7,357 nt of DNA from Actinomycetota bacterium (GCA_030688105.1 JAUYIV010000332.1:1-7357), one strand, 5' to 3'; counted from the first letter of the stretch, positions 1-5,180 are shown. Numbers and translations are program-made. Notes: generated from the letters alone by a model not told the origin.

Positions 1-148
1 CGTCGCCCGGGAGAGGAAAGACCGCTTCCAGCGGCTCGGGGAGTAGACGGCTCTCCGCGTCCGGTTGCAGCAGCACCACCAGGCCGACCACCGCGGCGAG
101 AGCGACGCTCAGCGACGCGATTACGACCTGGTAGCGGCGACGGTTCAC
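1..148 (-). CDS. N-terminal part of a small membrane-anchored protein, function unknown (runs off the window)
   Basis: Read on the minus strand from a GTG at 148-146, an uninterrupted frame of 49 codons runs to the window edge. It begins M-N-R-R-R-Y-Q, has a hydrophobic stretch at about residues 8-27 rich in V, A and L, and continues with a polar, proline-rich segment (QPDAESRLLPEPLEAVFPLP). This is a short basic cytoplasmic tail, one membrane segment or uncleaved signal anchor, and the start of an outward-facing region, by the positive-inside rule. There is no Shine-Dalgarno sequence. A TACCAT box ends 8 nt before the GTG, the same arrangement as in front of dapC and gatC, which supports this start and a leaderless mRNA. 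The frame stays open upstream, so a longer protein is not excluded. It is transcribed divergently from dapC. I do not recognise the family and the C-terminal part is missing. Confidence 0.68.
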   Translation of the reverse strand, partial: MNRRRYQVVIASLSVALAAVVGLVVLLQPDAESRLLPEPLEAVFPLPGD

Positions 149-160
149 GGTCGGCGATGG

Positions 161-174
161 TAAGAGGCTGCGCC
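161..174 (+). repeat. Direct repeat, copy 1 (TAAGAGGCTGCGCC)
   Basis: Fourteen bases identical to 251-264, starting exactly 90 bases earlier. This copy overlaps the -10 box of the minus-strand gene on the opposite strand, and its last seven bases form one arm of the hairpin at 168-185. It could be a paired regulator site or part of a dispersed intergenic repeat. Confidence 0.7.
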
Positions 175-185
175 GATGGGCGCAG
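168..185. repeat. Perfect 7-bp inverted repeat with 4-nt loop
   Basis: CTGCGCC (168-174) and GGCGCAG (179-185) are exact reverse complements around the loop GATG. The structure spans the -35 region and spacer of the minus-strand promoter, so as DNA it could be an operator. It lies upstream of both inferred transcript starts, so a role as an RNA terminator is less likely. Confidence 0.5.
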
Positions 186-190
186 ACTCG

Positions 191-217
191 GCGGCCTGGG
201 CATGGGACCCGGGCCGC
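191..217. repeat. 10-bp stem inverted repeat with 7-nt loop between the divergent promoters
   Basis: GCGGCCTGGG (191-200) pairs with CCCGGGCCGC (208-217) around the loop CATGGGA. Nine pairs are Watson-Crick and one is G-T. There is no T-run on either side, and it lies outside both inferred transcripts, so it is not a convincing terminator. It may be an operator, a cruciform-forming site, or part of a dispersed palindromic repeat. Confidence 0.5.
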
Positions 218-250
218 ATAGCGATGAGCCGTAAGGCGAAGAGCCATCAG

Positions 251-264
251 TAAGAGGCTGCGCC
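251..264 (+). repeat. Direct repeat, copy 2 (TAAGAGGCTGCGCC)
   Basis: Identical over 14 bases to 161-174. This copy covers the expected -35 region of the dapC promoter and runs into the palindrome at 262-277. The two copies therefore sit in opposite orientation relative to the gene each one precedes. Confidence 0.7.
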
Positions 265-292
265 GGGGCGCCCCGGCACTACCGTTCTCGGC
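258..292 (+). promoter_or_regulatory. Candidate leaderless promoter for dapCDE
   Basis: TACCGT (280-285) fits a TANNNT -10 box. Seven bases (286-292) then separate it from the dapC ATG at 293, so the predicted transcript begins at the start codon. No Shine-Dalgarno sequence precedes the ATG, as expected for a leaderless message. The possible -35 element is CTGCGC at 258-263, with a 16-nt spacer that is almost filled by a GC-only palindrome. Confidence 0.55.
262..277. promoter_or_regulatory. 16-bp perfect palindrome in the dapC promoter spacer, possible operator
   Basis: GCCGGGGCGCCCCGGC is a perfect palindrome with no central gap, ending two bases before the TACCGT box. Its position between the -35 and -10 regions is where a dimeric repressor would block polymerase. 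In DNA this rich in G and C, such palindromes arise by chance more often than elsewhere, so the operator role is only a suggestion. Confidence 0.4.
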
Positions 293-1441
293 ATGCGGAC
301 CAATCCGGTGCTCGACGAGCTGGGCGACTACCCGATCGCCGAGATCCAGGAGACGGCTCGCCGGATGCGCGATGCCGGTGAGCGTCTCATCGACTTCTCC
401 CTCGGCGACCCCCGGGAGCCCACCCCGTTGTTCATCCGGGAGGCCGCCGCCGCGGCGATCCCCGAGGTATCGCAGTATCCGACGGTCTCCGGGCTGGCCT
501 CCCTACGGCAAGCGATCGCCGGATGGGTGGGGCGCCGCTTCTCTGTCGAGGTCGACCCCGACACCCAGGTGATCCCCACCTCGGGCGCCAAGGAGGCGAT
601 TTTCACGACGCCATTGGCGTTCATCGACCGGGCCGCCGACGATGCCGGGCTCTTCTGCTCGCCGGGCTATCCGATCCACGAACGGGGCATCAGGTTCGCC
701 GGCGGCGAGGCTATCGGCGTCAAGCTGGCCGGCGACTTCGTGTTGCGCGTCGGGGATGTCCCTCCCGACGCCTGGGGCCGGCTGCGGCTCCTCTGGAGCT
801 GCAGCCCCCACAACCCGACCGGCGCGGTCACCTCACAGGATGATCTGGCCCAATTGCTGGCTGCATGTCGCCAGCACGACGCCCTCCTCTGCAGCGACGA
901 GGCGTACGCCGACCTGTGGGAGGACGAGCCGCCGGCTTCGGCTCTCCAGGTCGCCGGCCCCGGCTCCAAAGGCGCCTTGGCCTTCTTCACCTGTAGCAAG
1001 CGGTCGGGGATGACCGGATACCGAAGCGGCGCCATCGTCGGGGATCCCGAGGCCATTGCCGTCATCAAGTCGCTGCGGTCCTCGGTCGGTGTCGGTTCGC
1101 CCGAGTTCATCCAGGCCGCGGCGGCCGCGGCGTGGGCGGACGACGCTCACGCCGAGGAACGCCGCCAGATCTTCAACGCCAAGCGAGCGATCTTCCGGCG
1201 GCGCTTCGAGGAGGACGGCATCGCCGTCGTCGCCTCGACGGCGGGGCTCTACGTCTGGGTTTCGGTCGAGGACGACATCGCCGCCACCAAACGGCTCCTT
1301 GCCGAAGGAGTGGTCGTTTCGCCGGGATCGGCATTCGGGCCCGGAGGTGAGGGCCACCTGCGCCTGGCGTTGGTGCCGACCATCGACGAGTGCGCGGAAG
1401 CGGCGGAGGTGGTGGCGGCTTGCCTGCGGCCCGCGAGCTAG
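293..1441 (+). CDS. dapC: N-succinyldiaminopimelate aminotransferase, PLP fold type I
   Basis: Class I/II aminotransferase of 382 residues, normal for the family. It would transfer an amino group from glutamate to N-succinyl-2-amino-6-ketopimelate in the cytoplasm, the second step of the succinylase branch. Visible signatures are the N-terminal GDP segment near residue 39, NPTG at 174-177, the PLP-contacting D202 and Y205 in SDEAY, the Schiff-base lysine K236 in CSKRSGMTGYR, R244 for the PLP phosphate, and the substrate-carboxylate arginine R357 in HLRLAL. The opening (VLDELGDYP) and the SKRS...RSG stretch recall, from memory, the proteobacterial DapC form more than the mycobacterial one. The family has close relatives such as LL-DAP aminotransferase and other aspartate-type enzymes, but the fused dapD and dapE neighbours make DapC by far the best call. 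The ATG follows a TACCGT box by 7 nt. The 3' end overlaps dapD. Confidence 0.88.
   Translation: MRTNPVLDELGDYPIAEIQETARRMRDAGERLIDFSLGDPREPTPLFIREAAAAAIPEVSQYPTVSGLASLRQAIAGWVGRRFSVEVDPDTQVIPTSGAKEAIFTTPLAFIDRAADDAGLFCSPGYPIHERGIRFAGGEAIGVKLAGDFVLRVGDVPPDAWGRLRLLWSCSPHNPTGAVTSQDDLAQLLAACRQHDALLCSDEAYADLWEDEPPASALQVAGPGSKGALAFFTCSKRSGMTGYRSGAIVGDPEAIAVIKSLRSSVGVGSPEFIQAAAAAAWADDAHAEERRQIFNAKRAIFRRRFEEDGIAVVASTAGLYVWVSVEDDIAATKRLLAEGVVVSPGSAFGPGGEGHLRLALVPTIDECAEAAEVVAACLRPAS
1405..1410 (+). promoter_or_regulatory. Strong Shine-Dalgarno sequence that fixes the dapD start
   Basis: GGAGGT lies inside the last codons of dapC, 9 nt before the TTG at 1420. It is the clearest ribosome binding site in the window. 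It decides for the TTG start over the upstream GTG at 1390, which would add a peptide of mostly glycine (RGSGGGGGG) that is only the shifted reading of the dapC end. Confidence 0.75.
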
Positions 1442-2229
1442 TCGACGCCGCCTACGCCGACCTCGATCGCCTCGCCGAGGCGAAGGATGCCGTGGAGGAG
1501 ACCATCGCCTCCCTGGATCGCGGTGAGCTGAGAGTCGCCGAGAAGGTCGATGGCGAGTGGATCGTCCACGAGTGGGTGAAGCGGGCGATCCTGCTCTACT
1601 TCCGGCTCGCCGGCCTCGAGACCTGGCAGGCCGGGCCCCTCGAGTTCCACGACAAGATCCCCGTCAAGCATGGCCTCGCCGCGGCCGGAGTGCGGGTGGT
1701 CCCCCCGGGGACGGTTCGCTACGGGGCGTTCTGTGAGCCCGGGGTCGTCGTCATGCCCGGGTACGTGAACATCGGGGCCCGCGTCGGCGCAGGGACCCTG
1801 GTCGACACGTGGGCGACCGTCGGGTCCTGCGCCCAGATCGGGAGCGACGTCCATCTCTCGGGAGGGGTCGGCATCGGCGGCGTTCTCGAGCCAGTGTCGG
1901 CCCGGCCGGTGATCGTCGAGGACGGGGCCTTCATCGGCAGCCGCTCCATCCTGGTCGAGGGCGTCATCGTCGAAGAGGGGGCGGTGCTCGGCGCCAACAC
2001 CACCATCACCTCCTCCACACCGATCATCGACGTCACCGGGGCCGAGCCCGTCGAGTACCGGGGGCTGGTCCCGGCACGCTCGGTGGTGGTCCCGGGGACC
2101 CGCCCCAAGGAGTTCCCCGCCGGCACCTACGAGCTGCAATGCGCTCTGATCATCGGGAAGCGCTCCGAATCGACCGACGGCAAGACCTCGCTCGAAGATG
2201 CGCTGCGGGTCTTCGGGGTGCAAGCGTGA
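1420..2229 (+). CDS. dapD: 2,3,4,5-tetrahydropyridine-2,6-dicarboxylate N-succinyltransferase
   Basis: Transfers succinyl from succinyl-CoA to tetrahydrodipicolinate, the entry step of the succinylase branch; the family forms trimers. With the TTG start it has 269 residues, against 274 in E. coli, and its N-terminus then lines up with that protein. Residues 1-88 are the helical N-domain (LRVAEKVDGEW is typical). From about 90 to 240 run hexapeptide repeats of a left-handed beta-helix, including VNIGARVGAGTLVDTWATVG and HLSGGVGIGGVLEP. D129 matches catalytic Asp141 of the studied classical enzyme. The residue matching Glu189 is Ile177, in GSRSILVEG. The C-terminal part (VLGAN, IIDVTG, ALIIGKR, STDGKTSL) resembles, from memory, the Bacteroidota DapD type. 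It is not the roughly 317-residue actinobacterial DapD form. It overlaps dapC by 22 nt and dapE by 4 nt. Confidence 0.9.
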   Translation: MPAARELVDAAYADLDRLAEAKDAVEETIASLDRGELRVAEKVDGEWIVHEWVKRAILLYFRLAGLETWQAGPLEFHDKIPVKHGLAAAGVRVVPPGTVRYGAFCEPGVVVMPGYVNIGARVGAGTLVDTWATVGSCAQIGSDVHLSGGVGIGGVLEPVSARPVIVEDGAFIGSRSILVEGVIVEEGAVLGANTTITSSTPIIDVTGAEPVEYRGLVPARSVVVPGTRPKEFPAGTYELQCALIIGKRSESTDGKTSLEDALRVFGVQA

Positions 2230-3257
2230 GCCTGGTCGACGACCTCGTGTGGCTCATCGACATCCCGTCGCCGACCGGATCCGAGCAGCGGCTGCGCGAC
2301 GCCGTGGCGGAGAGACTCGCGCCGCTCGAGCCGCGGATCGTCGGCAACTCTGTCGTCGTGGGACGCCGCACCGGAAGGCCGGTGATGTCGCTGTACGGGC
2401 ACCTCGACACCGTCCCCGATCAGGGCAACCTCCCCGCCCGCGTCGAGGGTGGCCGCGTCCACGGGCTGGGCGCCTCCGACATGAAGGGTGGCCTGGCGGT
2501 GATGGTGGCCCTGCTCGAGGCTCCGGCGCTGCGTGACGGCCCCTACGACCTGCTCGGGGTCTTCTACGACGCCGAGGAGGGCCCAGCCGACGCCAACGGC
2601 CTCGAGTTGGTACTCGACGAGTCCCCCGATCTGCTCGAGAGCATCTTTGCCGTGGTGATGGAGCCGACCGACGGAGAGCTGCAGCTGGGGTGCCAGGGGA
2701 CGATCAACGCCCGGGTCGAGTTCCATGGGGAGTCCGCCCACAGCGCCCGCCCCTGGCTCGGAGAGAACGCCATCACCAAGGCGGGAAGGTGGATGGCGGC
2801 CATGCACGAGCGGGGCTGGCGCGACGTCGACGTCGCCGGGCTCACCTTCAAGGAGACCTACGCCGTGACCCTTGCCGAGGGAGGCGTGGCCGCCAACGTG
2901 ATCCCCGCCCGCTTCGTGCTCAACCTGAACCATCGGTATCCCCCAGACCGGTCGGTCGAGCAGGCAGAGGCGATGGTGCGGGAGGTGTGCTCCGATGCCG
3001 ATTCGGTGCAGATCGTCGACCGGGCGATGGCGGCGCCGATCCCGGAGGACAGTCCGCACCTCGACCGGCTTCGGGCTCTGGTGTCGAGGGTGTCGGCGAA
3101 GACCGCGTGGACCGACGTGGCCCGCCTGGCAGCTCGGGGCATCCCGGCGGTGAACTACGGCCCCGGCGAAGTCGCCCAGGCCCACAAACAAGACGAGAGC
3201 GCGCCGATCGAGGCGATGGAGGAGTGCTTCCGGGTGATGAAAGAGTTCCTTTCGTAG
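2226..3257 (+). CDS. dapE: Succinyl-diaminopimelate desuccinylase, M20 metallopeptidase family
   Basis: Hydrolyses N-succinyl-LL-diaminopimelate to LL-diaminopimelate and succinate with two zinc ions in the cytoplasm. The chosen GTG at 2226 overlaps the dapD stop as GTGA, giving 343 residues. A weak GGGGTG at 2215-2220 may help initiation, but coupling to dapD is likely. Metal-site residues are in place: H59 and D61 in GHLDT, D85 in SDMKGG, the general base and ligand pair E117-E118 in DAEEG, E146 in MEPTD, and H320 in AHKQDE. The lid/dimerisation domain is roughly residues 155-255 and contains GCQGT and the AHSARPWLGENAI segment. The WTDV and GIPAVNYGPG stretches near the C-terminus match, from memory, the Gram-positive/mycobacterial DapE type rather than the E. 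coli type. It is the last gene of the dap operon, and no clear terminator follows. Confidence 0.93.
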   Translation: MSLVDDLVWLIDIPSPTGSEQRLRDAVAERLAPLEPRIVGNSVVVGRRTGRPVMSLYGHLDTVPDQGNLPARVEGGRVHGLGASDMKGGLAVMVALLEAPALRDGPYDLLGVFYDAEEGPADANGLELVLDESPDLLESIFAVVMEPTDGELQLGCQGTINARVEFHGESAHSARPWLGENAITKAGRWMAAMHERGWRDVDVAGLTFKETYAVTLAEGGVAANVIPARFVLNLNHRYPPDRSVEQAEAMVREVCSDADSVQIVDRAMAAPIPEDSPHLDRLRALVSRVSAKTAWTDVARLAARGIPAVNYGPGEVAQAHKQDESAPIEAMEECFRVMKEFLS

Positions 3258-3276
3258 GACCTCGCTGCGCTCGGTC

Positions 3277-3311
3277 GCAATTGGCAATTGGCAATTGGCG
3301 ACTGGCGATTG
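3277..3311 (+). repeat. Heptamer array 1, five units
   Basis: Five contiguous 7-base units: GCAATTG three times, then GCGACTG, then GCGATTG. The array starts 20 bases after the dapE stop codon. It contains three CAATTG palindromes and is far richer in A and T than its surroundings. It shares the consensus GYRAYKG with arrays at 3361-3395 and, on the other strand, 7283-7317. Confidence 0.85.
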
Positions 3312-3360
3312 AGAGCGGTCGTCTGGCTGGGGCCGGAAGCGGGAGCTGGGGCTCCTCTTC

Positions 3361-3395
3361 GGGCAACGGGTAACGGGTAACGGGCAACGGGCAAC
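3361..3395 (+). repeat. Heptamer array 2, five units
   Basis: Five contiguous units: GGGCAAC, GGGTAAC, GGGTAAC, GGGCAAC, GGGCAAC. Rotated by two bases, these read GCAACGG or GTAACGG, so they fit the same GYRAYKG consensus as array 1. The array stops 8 bases before the gatC -10 box and covers the expected -35 region. Confidence 0.85.
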
Positions 3396-3417
3396 CCCCC
3401 CGGTACCATCTCGCGGA
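3395..3417 (+). promoter_or_regulatory. Candidate leaderless promoter for gatCAB
   Basis: A run of seven C (3395-3401) leads into TACCAT at 3404-3409. Eight bases then lie before the gatC ATG at 3418, the same geometry as the minus-strand gene at the start of the window. No good Shine-Dalgarno sequence precedes the ATG. No TTGACA-like -35 element is visible at 16-18 nt spacing; that place is taken by heptamer array 2. Confidence 0.55.
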
Positions 3418-3705
3418 ATGCCCATCGACATCGATATCACCAAGGTGGCGCGCCTCGCCCGGATCGGGTTGACCGCCGAGGAGCTGGCCCACTACGAGGA
3501 GCAGCTCCAGGTGATCCTCGAGCATGCCGCCCGGGTCCAGGCGCTTCCCACCGAGGGAGTTGCTCCCACCGCCCATCCCCTCCCGATGGTCAATGCTTTC
3601 CGGCCCGACGAGGTGGAGCAGACCCTCGACCGGGAGGAGGTCCTGTCACAGGCTCCGGACCGTGAGGGCCCCTACTTCCGCGTCCCGCCCTTCCTGGACG
3701 AGTGA
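3418..3705 (+). CDS. gatC: Glutamyl/aspartyl-tRNA amidotransferase subunit C
   Basis: Small stabilising subunit of the GatCAB complex, which amidates Glu-tRNA(Gln) and/or Asp-tRNA(Asn). GatC wraps GatA and the GatB core and has no active site of its own. The 95-residue length is standard. Recognisable features are the N-terminal helix VARLARIGLTAEELAHYEEQ, the motif around MVNAFRPDE, and the C-terminal FRVPPFLDE, which is strongly conserved in the family. It is the first gene of the gat operon, probably translated from a leaderless mRNA. Its TGA stop overlaps the gatA ATG by one base (TGATG), so gatA translation is probably coupled. Confidence 0.95.
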   Translation: MPIDIDITKVARLARIGLTAEELAHYEEQLQVILEHAARVQALPTEGVAPTAHPLPMVNAFRPDEVEQTLDREEVLSQAPDREGPYFRVPPFLDE

Positions 3706-5180
3706 TGGACCCCGCCGACCTCACCATCGCCGAGGCCGGAGCGCGCCTGCGCTCCGGTGATCTGACTGCCGTCGACCTCTTAGCCTCCGTCCGCCGCCGG
3801 GCCTCGATGACCGAGGCGATCCTTCACGCCTACCTGACCATCGACGCCGAGGGAGCCACCGCATCCGCAGTCGAGGCCGACGCCGCTCTGCAGCGGGGGG
3901 ATGACCGCGGCCCGCTCCACGGGATCCCGGTCGCCCTCAAGGACAACATGGTCACCCGGGGGGTCGAGACCACCTGCTCGTCGCGCATCCTCTCCGGCTA
4001 CGTCCCACCGTATGACGCCACCGTCGTCGAGCGGCTCAGGGCGGGGGGCGCCGTGATCGTCGGGAAGACCAATCTCGACGAGTTCGCCATGGGGTCGTCC
4101 ACCGAGAACTCGGCATATGGGACTACCCGTAACCCGTGGAATCCGGATCGGGTGCCGGGTGGGAGCAGCGGGGGATCTGCCGCGGTGGTCGCGGTCGGCT
4201 CCGCCCTCGGTGCTCTCGGCTCGGACACCGGCGGCTCGATCCGGCAGCCGGCGTCCCTCTGCGGCGTGGTGGGTATGAAGCCGACCTACGGGCTCGTCAG
4301 CCGATACGGGCTGATCGCGTTCGCCTCGTCGCTCGATCAGATCGGCCCCATCACCCGCACGGTCGACGATGCGGTGACGCTGTTCGAGGCAATCGCCGGC
4401 CACGATCCCTCCGACGCCACCTCGTACCGCGGCGACTTTCCGGACCCGCGTGCCGACCTCGGCAAGGGCGTCGAGGGGCTCCGCGTCGGGATCGTGAGTG
4501 AGCTCTCCGGCGACGGCATACAGCCGGGGGTGGCCGCGGCGTTCCAGGCCACACTCGATCGCCTGGCCGGGGCCGGGGCCGATATCAGGGAGGTCTCGCT
4601 CCCCTCCACCGAGTATGCCCTCAGCGCCTACTACCTGATCGCCCCGGCCGAGTGCTCCGCCAACCTCGCCCGTTTCGACGGAGTCCGCTACGGCCCGCGC
4701 ATCGACGGCGCCACCGTCGAGGCGATGATGTCGGCCACCCGCCGCGACGGGTTCGGGCCCGAGGTCACCCGGCGGATCCTCCTCGGCACGTACGCCCTGT
4801 CTGCCGGCTACTACGACGCCTTCTACGGGCAGGCGCAGAAGGTCCGGACAATGGTGAGCGAAGACTTCAAGGACGCCTACGCCGAGGTCGACGTGCTGGT
4901 GACTCCGACCAGCCCGACCACCGCCTTCGCCGTGGGCGAACGGGCCGACGACCCGCTGGCGATGTATCTGAGCGACATCTGCACCATCCCCTCGAACCTC
5001 AGCGGCGACCCGGCGATCTCGGTGCCGGTGGGTCTGGACGACGCCGGGCTGCCGGTCGGGTTCCAGGTGCTCGCTCCGGCGCTTGGCGAGGGCGTGATGT
5101 TCCAGGTCGCCGCCGCGGTGGAGCGTCTCTCCGGCTTCGAGAGCCGTCCGGCCCTGGCGACTTCCTTGGGGGCGGCATGA
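3705..5180 (+). CDS. gatA: Glutamyl/aspartyl-tRNA amidotransferase subunit A (amidase)
   Basis: Amidase-signature enzyme that hydrolyses glutamine to release ammonia, which travels through a tunnel to GatB. From ATG 3705 it has 491 residues, a normal length. The catalytic triad is complete: K79 in ALKDN, cis-Ser S154 in PGGSSGGS, and nucleophile S178 in GSDTGGSIRQP. These numbers are the same as those I recall for Staphylococcus aureus GatA, which favours ATG 3705 over the GTG one codon earlier at 3702. The C-terminal region (SNLSGDPAISVPVG and LPVGFQVLAP) is also typical. It begins one base inside the gatC stop and ends in a 4-nt ATGA overlap with gatB, so the three subunits are probably made together. 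Confidence 0.96.
   Translation: MDPADLTIAEAGARLRSGDLTAVDLLASVRRRASMTEAILHAYLTIDAEGATASAVEADAALQRGDDRGPLHGIPVALKDNMVTRGVETTCSSRILSGYVPPYDATVVERLRAGGAVIVGKTNLDEFAMGSSTENSAYGTTRNPWNPDRVPGGSSGGSAAVVAVGSALGALGSDTGGSIRQPASLCGVVGMKPTYGLVSRYGLIAFASSLDQIGPITRTVDDAVTLFEAIAGHDPSDATSYRGDFPDPRADLGKGVEGLRVGIVSELSGDGIQPGVAAAFQATLDRLAGAGADIREVSLPSTEYALSAYYLIAPAECSANLARFDGVRYGPRIDGATVEAMMSATRRDGFGPEVTRRILLGTYALSAGYYDAFYGQAQKVRTMVSEDFKDAYAEVDVLVTPTSPTTAFAVGERADDPLAMYLSDICTIPSNLSGDPAISVPVGLDDAGLPVGFQVLAPALGEGVMFQVAAAVERLSGFESRPALATSLGAA

Larger units (their letters stand above)
157..185 (-). promoter_or_regulatory. Candidate leaderless promoter for the minus-strand membrane protein gene
   Basis: On the minus strand TACCAT (162-157) fits the TANNNT form of a -10 element typical of actinobacteria. 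It is followed by 8 nt and then the GTG at 148, so transcription would begin at or next to the start codon. A CTGCGC hexamer lies 17 nt further upstream (185-180). The same hexamer is found 16 nt before the dapC -10 box, so it may act as the -35 element, although it does not resemble TTGACA. Confidence 0.5.
149..292. promoter_or_regulatory. Divergent intergenic region with back-to-back promoters and clustered repeats
   Basis: These 144 bases separate the GTG of the minus-strand membrane protein from the ATG of dapC. They hold a candidate leaderless promoter for each gene, two copies of a 14-base direct repeat (161-174 and 251-264), a short hairpin (168-185), a longer hairpin (191-217) and a 16-base perfect palindrome (262-277). 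A further short internal repeat, GAGCC, occurs at 226-230 and 241-245. I see no open frame with coding character here. The density of symmetric elements between two promoters suggests shared regulation or a dispersed repeat, but the sequence alone does not name a regulator. Confidence 0.6.
3258..3417. other. Intergenic region between the dap and gat operons
   Basis: These 160 bases hold a GACC/GGTC-bounded motif (3258-3276), heptamer array 1 (3277-3311), a 49-base spacer with a weak hairpin (GGAGC at 3342-3346 and GCTCC at 3351-3355, no T-run), heptamer array 2 (3361-3395), a seven-base C-tract and the gatC promoter. I see no gene. No classical intrinsic terminator is visible for dapE. Confidence 0.7.

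Noticed and set aside
1390..1419. Glycine-rich N-terminal extension of DapD as a real peptide
   Set aside because: It is the out-of-frame reading of the dapC 3' end and contains the ribosome binding site for the TTG start.
3261..3277. CTCGCTGCGCTCGGTCG, which I recall from the region next to the pMB1/pUC plasmid origin, as a sign of vector contamination
   Set aside because: The match is only 17 bases and both flanks differ. The stretch continues smoothly into the native dapE stop and heptamer array. Chance or a common natural motif explains it better.
3342..3355. Hairpin GGAGC/GCTCC as a terminator for dapE
   Set aside because: The stem has only five firm base pairs and no T-run follows, so it is too weak to call.
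3277..3395. Heptamer arrays as a CRISPR array
   Set aside because: The units are 7 bases with no spacers between them, so there is no repeat-spacer structure, and no cas gene is nearby.
3258..3417. A riboswitch or T-box leader for gatCAB
   Set aside because: The promoter geometry places the transcript start at the gatC ATG, leaving no leader. I see no T-box or lysine-riboswitch motifs.
2127..3443. A 438-codon open frame on the minus strand across dapE and the intergenic repeats
   Set aside because: It is antisense to a clear dapE with all metal ligands. Its composition is typical of the shadow frame in GC-rich genes, and its first part is a translation of the heptamer arrays.
4652..5176. 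Upstream extension of the gatB frame, giving a 655-residue protein
   Set aside because: The extension lies inside gatA in another frame and is an arginine-rich shadow. The family start at MSYEAVIGIE with an ATGA overlap gives the standard 480 residues.
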